This document shows, one piece after another, positions 24,851 to 33,214 of a stretch of 64,000 nt of DNA. The translations under genes were made by a program, and so were the position numbers. Under the pieces are notes generated by a model. That model was given only the letters and a program-made list of their open reading frames with translations. It ran no database searches and was not told where the DNA came from. The DNA is from Erythrobacteraceae bacterium (GTDB lineage Bacteria; Pseudomonadota; Alphaproteobacteria; Sphingomonadales; Sphingomonadaceae), in the NCBI GenBank assembly GCA_947479055.1, contig CANJYE010000009.1, forward strand, positions 1 through 64,000, given 5' to 3'. The stretch's first letter is position 1, and every line of letters starts with the position of its first letter.

Positions 24851-26275
24851 TTAAAGCCCCAGCAGCTTGTTGTAGACCCGGTGGAAGTGCTGGATGTTGG
24901 ATTCTTGGTACTGCGCCAGGGTCATGTAGCGGTTCTTCTTCGCGGCCGACTTGAGCCCCTTTTGAATCGCGACGAGGTTGGAGATATCCTGATCGACCAG
25001 CTTTCCGGCGGTGCCAAGCGCGGGGAAGTCGGCGCAGCGCTCGTCAAAGTCGATATCGAGCGGCGCGGCTGAAGGTGGCGTTGGCCCATTGAGCGGGGTG
25101 GGCAGCAGAATCCGCACTTCCATGATGCAGAGCCCCGGATCATCCTCGTAGGGGGTGAACCTGTACCACCAGGGCAACCCTTCACCCCACCACGGATGGT
25201 GGTTGGGGAACATGAAGGCCTTGATGTAATCGATGAGATAGGCGGTCGTCTTGTCCGAAAAATCGCGCCCGGTCGACAGCCTGATCATTTCAGCCCGGCA
25301 TTTGGCGATATATTTTCTGGCATCGGTGAAGTTGTGGATCGTTCCCTTTTCCGGGAAGGGGAAGCCGAACGCCGTGCAGAAATGGTTGATCGAATCATCG
25401 GGTGAAATCTTGTCGAACACCCAGTGATCGGGGACCATTGATGCGGTGGTCAGCCAGTTGAGGTGTGATTCGCCATCGTCATATTCGCCGTACTGGCCGT
25501 AGGACGTGCCGAAGAACGGCATGTGATCCCAATGCGTTTCCAGCGTGTGATAGGCCTCCATGAAGGCTTCCTGCGCCAGCTTCCAGTTGCAGCGGATTTT
25601 CTTGCGAAGGCGCTGCGCGGTGTAGCGCTCGTCCAGCGGGCAATCGGCAAAGACATCGGGCAGGATGCCCAGCGCTTCGGACAGCGGCTTGGCCTTGGGA
25701 TCAGGATTGATGAAGACATTACCACCCCAGCGATCGACCTGGACCTGTTCCAGCCCGTAGGCGCGCTTCTTCACATGGGGAAAATCCTCCTCCGAGGGCA
25801 CCCATTCCAGCGATCCGTCGAGGTTCCAGGTCCAGGCATGGAACGGGCAGCGGATATGCGTGCCCGATCCCTTGCTATCGCACAGCCGCCGGCCGCGATG
25901 GCGGCAGGTGTTGTAGAATGCCTTGAATTCTTCCGGCCCGGAGCGAACGATGACATAGGACTGGTCGACGATGTCATAGGACACCCGGTCGCCGATGTTG
26001 GGAATGTCTTCTTCCCGGCAGGCGATCTGCCAGTGCTTGTTCCAGATATGCTCGACTTCCAGATCGACGAAACGCTTGTCGAGATAGCGATCGAACGTGA
26101 TCGGGACCTGAGGCGGAAACGGCTCCGTCTGCGGCTGGAGGATCGGGTTGAGCGGTTCGTTGTCCTTGGCAACGATCTGCGCATAAGTCATGCGCCCGCG
26201 CGAGGATTGACCCACCGCTACCTTGGGTGCGGGCAGGCCGTATATGCCAATGTCGAGGCTTTCGGTCTTGGACAT
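24851..26275 (-). CDS. Second Rieske [2Fe-2S] oxygenase, alpha subunit
   Basis: 474 residues. Rieske ligands Cys124-x-His126 and Cys143-x2-His146 (CRHRG ... CPFHAW). The catalytic region EAFMEAYHTLETHWDHM supplies the iron-binding histidines. It has a long N-terminal extension (about 60 residues) before the Rieske domain, and no small subunit beside it. It differs clearly from the oxygenase at 8993. Electron partners are not adjacent; the ferredoxin at 4817 might serve both. Probably hydroxylates a ring of the same substrate series. Confidence 0.87.
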   Translation of the reverse strand: MSKTESLDIGIYGLPAPKVAVGQSSRGRMTYAQIVAKDNEPLNPILQPQTEPFPPQVPITFDRYLDKRFVDLEVEHIWNKHWQIACREEDIPNIGDRVSYDIVDQSYVIVRSGPEEFKAFYNTCRHRGRRLCDSKGSGTHIRCPFHAWTWNLDGSLEWVPSEEDFPHVKKRAYGLEQVQVDRWGGNVFINPDPKAKPLSEALGILPDVFADCPLDERYTAQRLRKKIRCNWKLAQEAFMEAYHTLETHWDHMPFFGTSYGQYGEYDDGESHLNWLTTASMVPDHWVFDKISPDDSINHFCTAFGFPFPEKGTIHNFTDARKYIAKCRAEMIRLSTGRDFSDKTTAYLIDYIKAFMFPNHHPWWGEGLPWWYRFTPYEDDPGLCIMEVRILLPTPLNGPTPPSAAPLDIDFDERCADFPALGTAGKLVDQDISNLVAIQKGLKSAAKKNRYMTLAQYQESNIQHFHRVYNKLLGL

Positions 26276-26406
26276 CCTGATCTCCCATTGATCCGGCTTG
26301 TTGCCGATTATCGAATCCCACCCGGACGCGCCCGAAGACGCGGCCTGCTGGTCGGGATTAAGAAGAACAGATTAATCAGATTACAGCAAGGGGCAAGCGT
26401 TTCGCT

Positions 26407-27168
26407 TCAGGCCAGTTGCAGCCCGCCCGCCACAGGGATGGTCGTACCGGTGACGTAACCTGCCCGGTCGGACAGCAGAAAGGCAGCGACTTCGGCCACT
26501 TCGGCCGCTTCGCCGGTGCGCTTCATCGGGATCGCCTTGATCATCCGTTCGGCAAAGCCGGCGTCATGTTCGCCGATCATCGAGGTGCCGATACCATCGA
26601 GGATATAGCCCGGCGAGACGCAATTGGCGCGGATGCCGTTGCGGCCTTCCTCCAGCGCCACGGAACGGAACAGCATCTGGATTGCCGCCTTGGGCGCGGC
26701 GGACAGGATGTCGCGCGGCGGACTGCGATCGACCGCGGCGGTCAGCACCGCCAGCAGCGAGCCGCGCTTCTGTTCGCGCAGATGCGGCAATACGGCAGCG
26801 ACGAGGTTGAAGGCTGCACAGGCATCGCCATTGATGACGCGCGACCATTCAGCCGGGTCGATTGCGTTGATCAGCGCGAACTTGATCGAAGGTCCGGAGG
26901 CATAGACCACCTGGCTGATCGGGCCATGACGTTCGACCACGCCATCGACCGCGCTGCGCACGGCAGCGGCATCTTCAAGGTCGAGCTGGACCAGATCGAC
27001 TGTCCGGCCCAGGGCGCGCAGTTCTGCGGCGAGCGCTTCCGCCTTGGCTGCGCTGGAGCGATAGGTCAGCGCCACATCGATGCCATCGGCGGCCAGCCTG
27101 CGCGCAATGGCCGAACCGATCACTCCGCTGCCCCCGGCGATGAACGCCATACCCGTGCCCGCCATCAT
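26407..27168 (-). CDS. SDR-family protein lacking the catalytic tyrosine
   Basis: 253 residues. The Rossmann glycine motif is present (FIAGGSGVIGSAIARRL), as is the C-terminal RAGYVTGTTIPVAGG. Where classical SDRs have YxxxK, the sequence reads DILSAAPKAAI: the lysine is kept but Ser sits at the Tyr position and no Tyr is close by. It may be a non-catalytic or unusual reductase. Start at ATG 27168 with AAGGA. It lies upstream of the second Rieske gene on the same strand, 131 bases away. Confidence 0.8.
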   Translation of the reverse strand: MMAGTGMAFIAGGSGVIGSAIARRLAADGIDVALTYRSSAAKAEALAAELRALGRTVDLVQLDLEDAAAVRSAVDGVVERHGPISQVVYASGPSIKFALINAIDPAEWSRVINGDACAAFNLVAAVLPHLREQKRGSLLAVLTAAVDRSPPRDILSAAPKAAIQMLFRSVALEEGRNGIRANCVSPGYILDGIGTSMIGEHDAGFAERMIKAIPMKRTGEAAEVAEVAAFLLSDRAGYVTGTTIPVAGGLQLA

Positions 27169-27266
27169 GCTTTCCTTCCAACGTCCATAATTCACGCCTG
27201 CGCTAACCGCATTTGCCGGGCTGGGCAACCGTGGCTAAGGTTGGCGGGAAAAAGGGAGAGAGAGTG

Positions 27267-27797
27267 ATGTTCCTGCCGACACAATTCATGCAGTCCGCCT
27301 GGGTCGTTCCCGATCTGGAGGAAGCGATGCAGCGCTGGATCGATGTCTACCGGGTCGGTCCGTTCTTTATCAATCACGACGTCAAAGTCGACAATGCCCG
27401 CCATCGTGGCAGGCCGACCGCACCGCCGATCCGGATCGCGCTGGCGCAGGCGGGGCCATTGCAGATCGAACTGATCGAGCAGGGCGATGACCAGCCTTCG
27501 ATCTATCGCGACAGCGTACCCTTCGGCACGGAGGGTTTTCATCACATGGCGGCCTTCGTCGACGATGTTCCGGGCGAGATCGCCCGCTATCGCGCCATGG
27601 GCGTGGAACTTGCCTATGAGGGCTTCTTTGGCGAGGTTCATGTCGCCTATCTCGATACCCGCGCGCAGATGGGCATCATGATCGAACTGTTCAATCACAG
27701 GCCGGTGATGGACGACATGTTTGCCAGAATCGCCGAGGCCTCGGTCGGCTGGGATGGCAGCCGACCGGTCCGGGACGTGAGCGAGGCCTTCGGGTAA
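27267..27797 (+). CDS. VOC family protein (Glyoxalase_4 type)
   Basis: 176 residues. QSAWVVPDLEEAMQRWIDVY begins the fold, GPLQIELIEQ and EGFHHMAAFVDD follow, and it ends AQMGIMIELFNH. The histidine in FHHMA and glutamate in IELFNH match metal ligands of methylmalonyl-CoA epimerase-like VOC proteins. A recognisable paralogue lies at 36556. GGGAGAGA before the ATG. Function unassigned; an epimerase or isomerase role is possible. Confidence 0.75.
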   Translation: MFLPTQFMQSAWVVPDLEEAMQRWIDVYRVGPFFINHDVKVDNARHRGRPTAPPIRIALAQAGPLQIELIEQGDDQPSIYRDSVPFGTEGFHHMAAFVDDVPGEIARYRAMGVELAYEGFFGEVHVAYLDTRAQMGIMIELFNHRPVMDDMFARIAEASVGWDGSRPVRDVSEAFG

Positions 27798-27803
27798 ACC
27801 GCC

Positions 27804-28718
27804 TCAGGCGTAATGCGCCAGCTTCAGCCCCGGGGTGGGCCAGCGCACCTTGGCGAGGCGGCCGGTGGTGGAAAGCGTTACCCAGGCATCGCGCATGTCG
27901 TCCCCGCCAAAGCAGATGTTGGTCGTCAGGATGTCGGGGAAGGGGTAGTTGGTGATCTTGCCCGTTTCCGGATCGGCCGAACCGATGCCTGCGCCGTTCA
28001 GCACCGTTGCCACGCAGACATGACCATTGGCGCTGACCGCCAGACTGTCGAGCAACTGGCGCGGGCCGAACTGGGCGACCGCGCGGCCCGAGACCAGTCC
28101 CATCTGCGGTTCGAGCTGACCGGGGCCGACGATGTCGAACGCGGCCAGGATCGATTCAAACGACATGGCACCATAGATCGTCTTGCCATCGGGCGAGATG
28201 CCGATGCCGTTGACATGCGGCCCGTCGACCGCGCGGACCAGCAGCGAACCATCGGGCCTGGCGAAGTAGATTCCGCCGTTCATGCTGGCCTGGCCGACAT
28301 GCTTGCCCAGATCGCTGAACCAGATGTTGCCTTCATAATCGAACACGATGTCGTTCGGCGCGGAGAGATAGCGGCCGTCGAGTTCTTCGTAGAGCCGCTG
28401 GGTCTCGCCGGTGTCTGGATGGATGCGGTCGATCCAGCCATGGGTATAGCCGGGGATCGGCTCGCCCGTGGTCATGAACAGCCCATTCTCCTTCGTAACC
28501 ACCATGCCGCCGTTGTTGCAGACATAGAGCCAGCCATCGGGTCCAACCGCGATGCCGTTCGGCCCGCCGCCGCATTCGGCGACGACCTTCTTGCTGCCAT
28601 CGGGCAGGACCCGGGTAATCCGGCCCGCGCCGGTCTCAACCAGGATGATGCTCCCGTCGAGCATCCACACCGGGCCTTCCGGGAAAAACAGATCTTCGGC
28701 GACGATTTCGATGTCCAT
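27804..28718 (-). CDS. SMP-30/gluconolactonase-like beta-propeller lactonase
   Basis: 304 residues. FFPEGPVWMLDGSIILVETG contains the metal-binding Glu of the SMP-30 family. GGPNGIAVGPDGWLYVCNNGG supplies the Asn, and YLSAPNDIVFDYEGNIWFSD the later Asn/Asp residues. Predicted calcium- or zinc-dependent lactone hydrolase, cytosolic (no signal peptide). Downstream of and probably co-transcribed with the amidohydrolase at 28762. Fits opening of a lactone formed in ring degradation. Confidence 0.82.
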   Translation of the reverse strand: MDIEIVAEDLFFPEGPVWMLDGSIILVETGAGRITRVLPDGSKKVVAECGGGPNGIAVGPDGWLYVCNNGGMVVTKENGLFMTTGEPIPGYTHGWIDRIHPDTGETQRLYEELDGRYLSAPNDIVFDYEGNIWFSDLGKHVGQASMNGGIYFARPDGSLLVRAVDGPHVNGIGISPDGKTIYGAMSFESILAAFDIVGPGQLEPQMGLVSGRAVAQFGPRQLLDSLAVSANGHVCVATVLNGAGIGSADPETGKITNYPFPDILTTNICFGGDDMRDAWVTLSTTGRLAKVRWPTPGLKLAHYA

Positions 28719-28761
28719 GGTCCTGCTCCCATTGTCCGCACTTTGGCGGATCGGTTGTTCG

Positions 28762-29790
28762 TTAGCCGAGTTCGGGCCGGTAGACCCGCGTGGCGGTGCC
28801 GGAAAACAGCGCGGTGCGGTCCGCCTCGTAGAGATCTGCGGTCATGCGCTTGAAGGCGTTCCACACTACTGTGTAGGAAATCATCCGCATGTCGACCGGG
28901 AAATTGCTCTCGAACATGCAGCGGTTCGGGCCGAACAGGTCGATCGTGGTCAGCACATGTTTGCGTTGGGCATCGGCCACCTGTTGCGAGTACCAGGGCG
29001 GAGCCTCTTCCGAGGCGGGGCACATCCCCGTCTGCATCATGTTGAGCGCGCCGAGCTTGACCGCAACATTGGGGAACTGCGCGACCACCGCCATGTCCGC
29101 CTTCCACTGGGCGAAGGCGGCGGTGGGATCGGCGGCGAACCGGCCGAGGCCGATCGGGCCGCCGACATGATCGAGTACGACGGTGGCTTCGGGAAACTGC
29201 TTCAGCAGGTCGATCAGTTCGCCCAGCTGCGACTGGAACAGCCATGCATCGAAGCTCATACCGCGCTTCGCCAGTTCGGCAAAGCCGGCGCGGAATTCGG
29301 GGCGCATCATCAGGCCATATTCGGTCGCGCCATAGACCGGCGGCAGGTCCTGATCGATCGCGGTCATGTAGCGGATGCCGCGATAGCGCGAGGATGCGGC
29401 GGCCTGCGCGTCCAGCACTTCACCCACCGCGCTACCCAGCAGCAGGTCGGCGCTGCTGACGATCGCCGCGCAAACCCCCGCCGCGCGGCCACCGCGCTTG
29501 CGGCCCTGTTCGCCAACCGCATGGGCGAATTCCACTTCGCCGACCACTTTGAAGGCATCGGGGCCTTCGCTGTAATAATTGGCGTGCGAATCGGTGTAGA
29601 CCGTGGCGAACACATTGTGGCCGCGCTGCTCCATGTCATCCATCATCGCATCGGCGGGATAGGCTTCCCACGGCTCGACCGGGGCGGAAACCCACAGATG
29701 GTGGTGGGCATCGATGATCGGCAGGTCCGGTTCGAGCGCATCCTCTTGCACCTGGTTGCGCCATTCTTCCCGAGTCATTGGCTGCGTCAT
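28762..29790 (-). CDS. Amidohydrolase-2 family metal-dependent hydrolase
   Basis: 342 residues. The N-terminal IIDAHHHLWVS motif is the HxH of amidohydrolase-2/PDC-hydrolase-type TIM barrels. Later, VVLDHVGGPIG supplies a His and FESNFPVD the final Asp of the metal site. Relatives hydrolyse lactones (2-pyrone-4,6-dicarboxylate) or decarboxylate aromatic acids. It forms a minus-strand pair with the SMP-30 protein; its promoter region faces the FAH gene. Confidence 0.82.
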   Translation of the reverse strand: MTQPMTREEWRNQVQEDALEPDLPIIDAHHHLWVSAPVEPWEAYPADAMMDDMEQRGHNVFATVYTDSHANYYSEGPDAFKVVGEVEFAHAVGEQGRKRGGRAAGVCAAIVSSADLLLGSAVGEVLDAQAAASSRYRGIRYMTAIDQDLPPVYGATEYGLMMRPEFRAGFAELAKRGMSFDAWLFQSQLGELIDLLKQFPEATVVLDHVGGPIGLGRFAADPTAAFAQWKADMAVVAQFPNVAVKLGALNMMQTGMCPASEEAPPWYSQQVADAQRKHVLTTIDLFGPNRCMFESNFPVDMRMISYTVVWNAFKRMTADLYEADRTALFSGTATRVYRPELG

Positions 29791-29810
29791 CGATCCGTCT
29801 CCCGTTATTC

Positions 29811-29847
29811 TGCCGCCAGTCCATATGGAGCGAACCCGCTGGCGGCA
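29811..29847. promoter_or_regulatory. Nested palindromes in a divergent promoter
   Basis: TGCCGCCAG (29811-29819) is inverted at 29839-29847 (CTGGCGGCA). Between them lies the perfect palindrome TCCATATGGA (29820-29829). They occupy the 135-base gap between the divergent amidohydrolase and FAH genes, a natural place for an operator. Confidence 0.35.
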
Positions 29848-29925
29848 AGCCCATCATGGCGTTGACAGCAGTGGCCAACGCCGGACATGGGGCAGGCCTG
29901 TGCCGAACCCGGGAAGGAACCACCC

Positions 29926-30801
29926 ATGCGCCTCGCCACCCTGCTGCTCGATGGACATGAAACGGTCTGCTGCGTCTCGTCCGATGGGCAGCGCTGCTGG
30001 CCCGCCACCGACGCTGAAGGCGCGCCCTATGCCAGCATGGCCGAACTGATCCGTCGGGTCAGTGCCGTGCCGCAGGACATGCCTGCGGGCGAGACTTTCC
30101 CGCTCGATCCGGCGATGCTGCGCGCGCCATTGGTGCCAGCACGCAACATCATGTGCGTCGGCAAGAACTATGGCGACCATGTGCGCGAGTTCGCCCAGAG
30201 CGGCTTCGACAGTTCCGGCGGCAAGGGTGCTGAAACGGTCCCAGAGGCCCCGATCATCTTCACCAAGACCCCCGAGACGGTGATCGGCCCGGGCGAACCG
30301 ATCCGCATCCCGCATGGTCTGTCTCGACAGGTCGATTACGAGGCGGAACTGGCGGTTGTGATCGGCCAGGGCGGGCGCGGGATCGCGCGCGCGGCGGCGA
30401 TGGAGCATGTTTTCGGTTTTACCATTGTCAACGATGTCACCGCGCGCGATCTGCAACTGAAGCACGGTCAGTGGTTCCTCGGCAAGTCGATCGACGGGTT
30501 TTGCCCGATGGGCCCGTGGATCGTCACGGCTGACGAACTGGACGCGGCGAACATCGCCATCCAGTGCCGGGTCAACGGCGAATTGCGGCAGGATGCGACG
30601 ACTGCCGACCTGATTTTCGACATTCCCGCGCTGATCGAAGCAATTTCGGCCGGAATCACGCTCAAGCCCGGCGACGTCATCGCCACTGGCACGCCCGCCG
30701 GGGTCGGGGCGGGCTTCACCCCGCCGCGCTTCCTTGCGCCGGGCGATGTGGTGACGATCGACGTGGCCGGGATCGGTCGGCTGGAGAACGGGGTAGTCTG
30801 A
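29926..30801 (+). CDS. Fumarylacetoacetate hydrolase (FAH) family protein
   Basis: 291 residues. After an N-terminal domain, the FAH core shows IMCVGKNYGDHVREF, IIFTKTPETVIGPGEPI, VDYEAELAVVIG (the two metal-binding Glu) and FTIVNDVTARDLQ (Asp), ending PGDVIATGTPAGVGAG. Hydrolyses C-C bonds of 2,4-dioxo acids, or hydrates/decarboxylates related products. AAGGA precedes ATG 29926. Leads an operon with an SDR and an amidohydrolase. It could follow the GST-zeta isomerase at 18160. Confidence 0.85.
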   Translation: MRLATLLLDGHETVCCVSSDGQRCWPATDAEGAPYASMAELIRRVSAVPQDMPAGETFPLDPAMLRAPLVPARNIMCVGKNYGDHVREFAQSGFDSSGGKGAETVPEAPIIFTKTPETVIGPGEPIRIPHGLSRQVDYEAELAVVIGQGGRGIARAAAMEHVFGFTIVNDVTARDLQLKHGQWFLGKSIDGFCPMGPWIVTADELDAANIAIQCRVNGELRQDATTADLIFDIPALIEAISAGITLKPGDVIATGTPAGVGAGFTPPRFLAPGDVVTIDVAGIGRLENGVV

Positions 30802-30869
30802 CCGATTGCCCCTCGACGTGACGGACCGGCAGCGCCAAGGCGCAACTCGAATTTGAAGGAGCAAGAGAC

Positions 30870-31682
30870 ATGGCTGGCAGGCTCGAAGGCAAGGTTGCGG
30901 TAATCCTCGGCGCGTCGCAGCGCGGGGGATCGGGCTGGACCATTGCCGAAGTTCTGGCGGACGAAGGGGCGCATGTGTTCGTCGCCGCGCGGCGGCTGGA
31001 GAAGGTCGAGGAACTGGCCAGCGAGATCGGCGGCACGGCGCTGCGCTGCGATGCCGCGAACGAGGCCGAAGTCGCCGCCTTTGTCGAAGCTGCCGCCGCC
31101 CGAACCGGGCAGATCGATATCGCGGTGGCGGCGGTCGGGGTCGGCTCGCTCGGCTCGATCGACGATACCTCGATGGCCAAGCTGGAAGAGGCGATGCGGG
31201 TCAATTTCTTCGGCCCGTTCCAGTTCGCCCGCTATTGCGCGCGCCATATGGGGCAGGGCGGGCTGATCACGCTGTTTTCCTCCATCGTCTCGACCGATGT
31301 CCTGCAAGGCAGCGTGGCCTATGCCACCGCCAAGGCCGCGATCAACACTTTCACCCGCTATGCCGCGCTGGAATATGCCGGGCGGGGCATCCGGGTGAAC
31401 GCGATCAAGGCCGGGATGCTGGAAGGACCGCAGGCGCGCCGCTGGCGCCGGGCCGGGATGTATGACCGCTTCCTGCGGGAAATTCCGCTCAAGGTTGCGG
31501 TGGAAACGACCGAGCTGGCGAAGATGATCGTGTGGATGGCCACCGATGCCGTTTCCATGACCGGCGAGGTGATCCATATCGACGGCGGCAGCCACCTGCT
31601 GCGCCAGTTGCTGCCCGAGGAAATGTCCGACGACGGGCTGGAATCGATGGGTCGCCGCCGCGATGGGGACGCGCCGGGCTGA
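30870..31682 (+). CDS. SDR-family oxidoreductase
   Basis: 270 residues. VAVILGASQRGGSGWTIAEV is a slightly extended glycine motif; the active site is complete with Ser in LFSSIVS and YATAK. A C-terminal IHIDGGSHLL closes the fold. NAD(P)-dependent oxidation or reduction of a hydroxyl/ketone intermediate. GGAG lies about 8 bases before ATG. 68 bases after FAH and 130 before the amidohydrolase. Confidence 0.83.
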   Translation: MAGRLEGKVAVILGASQRGGSGWTIAEVLADEGAHVFVAARRLEKVEELASEIGGTALRCDAANEAEVAAFVEAAAARTGQIDIAVAAVGVGSLGSIDDTSMAKLEEAMRVNFFGPFQFARYCARHMGQGGLITLFSSIVSTDVLQGSVAYATAKAAINTFTRYAALEYAGRGIRVNAIKAGMLEGPQARRWRRAGMYDRFLREIPLKVAVETTELAKMIVWMATDAVSMTGEVIHIDGGSHLLRQLLPEEMSDDGLESMGRRRDGDAPG

Positions 31683-31692
31683 ATTGTGCAAT

Positions 31693-31708
31693 TTTGACGG
31701 CGGTCAAA
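31693..31708. promoter_or_regulatory. Small inverted repeat before the amidohydrolase
   Basis: TTTGAC (31693-31698) and GTCAAA (31703-31708) flank GGCG, in the 130-base gap upstream of the amidohydrolase. Could be an operator or part of a promoter (TTGACG is a good -35), but no clear -10 follows. Confidence 0.25.
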
Positions 31709-31812
31709 TACCTTCCCCCCGCGCTTGCCTAGGATGCAGGCTGAGCGTGGACCGAGCCCGGCATGAATCGTGGCCCTTCCCGCCAGCAACGGGACAGAGG
31801 AAGGATTTGGCC

Positions 31813-33132
31813 ATGGCACAGCGGATGATTTTCACCAACGCAACGCTCTATGACGGCGAGAACGACCGGCAGGAGGGCATGAGCATCCTGGTCGAGGGCG
31901 ACCGGATCGTGGCGGTCGGCCGGGATATCCCTGCTGGCGCGGATGACCGGCAGATCGACCTTGGCGGCAAATGCGTCATGCCCGGCATGACCGCGGGGCA
32001 CTGGCACGGCGATTACGGCGGGCTCCGGCTGGCCGAAGTCGGCAAGGCCTATCTCGGCACGCAAAGCCCGCCGGCCTATCTGGCGGCGGTGGCGATCGAG
32101 AACCTGGGCTATGCGCTGGGATCCGGCATCACCAACGCGGTGGGTGCGGGGTGCAGCTTCGATGTCGATGCGGCGCTCAAGATGGCGATGAACGACGGCC
32201 GGATCAGCGGCCCGCGCCTGCGCGCCGGGGGCCTTCATATCAACACCACCGCCAGCGAGAACGAGCCTACTTCCTGGTGGCTGCCCGCGCCAGAGCGCGA
32301 GGACGGTTTGCAGGTTGTGGGGGCCGAACTGTTCGCCGACGGGGTGGATGGCATGCGCAAGGCGATCCGCCACCAATTGCGGCGCGGCGTGGAAGTGATC
32401 AAGACCTTCCCCAGCGGCGGGCATGGCATCGATGTCGATCCCACCTTGCGGGCATTTACCCGCGAGGAACTGGCGACCATCGTCAACACCGCGCATGATC
32501 GCGGAGCAGTGGTGCGCGGCCATGCCATCACCAAGAAGTCGATTCTGGAATCGATCGAACTGGGCATGGACATCATCGACCACGGAGACGAAATCGACGA
32601 GGAAGTGATCGAGGCGATGGTCAAGGCCGGCACATTCTATGTGCCGTCCATGCTGTTCCTCAGGAAACTGATGCCGACCGGCGTGATGGAGCTGGCCCGC
32701 GCGGCCCAGCTTGCCCCGGTCAAACGTTCGTTCGAACATATGTGCAAGGTCATGCCGCTGGTCGCCAAAGCGGGGGTCAAGGTCGTCCCCGGTGACGATT
32801 TCGGGCTTGAATTCATGATGCACGGCCTCGGCAATTATGCCGAGGAACTTGAAATCTATGTCGATGATTGCGGCATCGCCGCGAAGGAGGTGCTGACCTG
32901 GGCCACCCGCAATGGTGGCTTGATGATGGGTCGCAGCGATCTGGGCATGGTCCGTGCGGGCTATGTGGCCGATCTCGTCGTGGTCAACGGCGATCCGGGC
33001 AAGGATATCAGCCTTCTGCGCAATACCGATAATCTGGAAATGATCGTCAAGGATGGCAAGGTTCACAAGGACACCCTGACCGCTCCGGCGCGGGGCCAGT
33101 CGGTATCTGCGCGGGAACTTGCTCCGGCCTGA
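31813..33132 (+). CDS. Amidohydrolase (imidazolonepropionase/Xaa-Pro dipeptidase-like)
   Basis: 439 residues. IFTNATLYDGENDRQEGMSI and VMPGMTAGHWHGDYGG give the typical N-terminus, with His63 and His65 as the HxH metal motif. EVIKTFPSGGHG has the lysine that may be carbamylated, VVRGHAITKKSI and MDIIDHGDEID supply further His, and VVPGDDFG the Asp. No signal peptide. Substrate of this subgroup is unpredictable (cyclic amides, lactones, dipeptides). AGGAAGGA lies before ATG. Confidence 0.8.
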   Translation: MAQRMIFTNATLYDGENDRQEGMSILVEGDRIVAVGRDIPAGADDRQIDLGGKCVMPGMTAGHWHGDYGGLRLAEVGKAYLGTQSPPAYLAAVAIENLGYALGSGITNAVGAGCSFDVDAALKMAMNDGRISGPRLRAGGLHINTTASENEPTSWWLPAPEREDGLQVVGAELFADGVDGMRKAIRHQLRRGVEVIKTFPSGGHGIDVDPTLRAFTREELATIVNTAHDRGAVVRGHAITKKSILESIELGMDIIDHGDEIDEEVIEAMVKAGTFYVPSMLFLRKLMPTGVMELARAAQLAPVKRSFEHMCKVMPLVAKAGVKVVPGDDFGLEFMMHGLGNYAEELEIYVDDCGIAAKEVLTWATRNGGLMMGRSDLGMVRAGYVADLVVVNGDPGKDISLLRNTDNLEMIVKDGKVHKDTLTAPARGQSVSARELAPA

Positions 33133-33159
33133 ACCGGTCCGGGAATGCAGATTATGAGA

Positions 33160-33186
33160 CCCCGGGCGGTCGAAATCTGCCCGGGG
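33160..33186. terminator. Hairpin between convergent amidohydrolase and LysR genes
   Basis: CCCCGGGC (33160-33167) pairs with GCCCGGGG (33179-33186) around an 11-base loop, in the 82-base gap between convergent stops. Confidence 0.55.
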
Positions 33187-33214
33187 ATCGAAGATTCCTC
33201 GTCGGTGCCACCTG

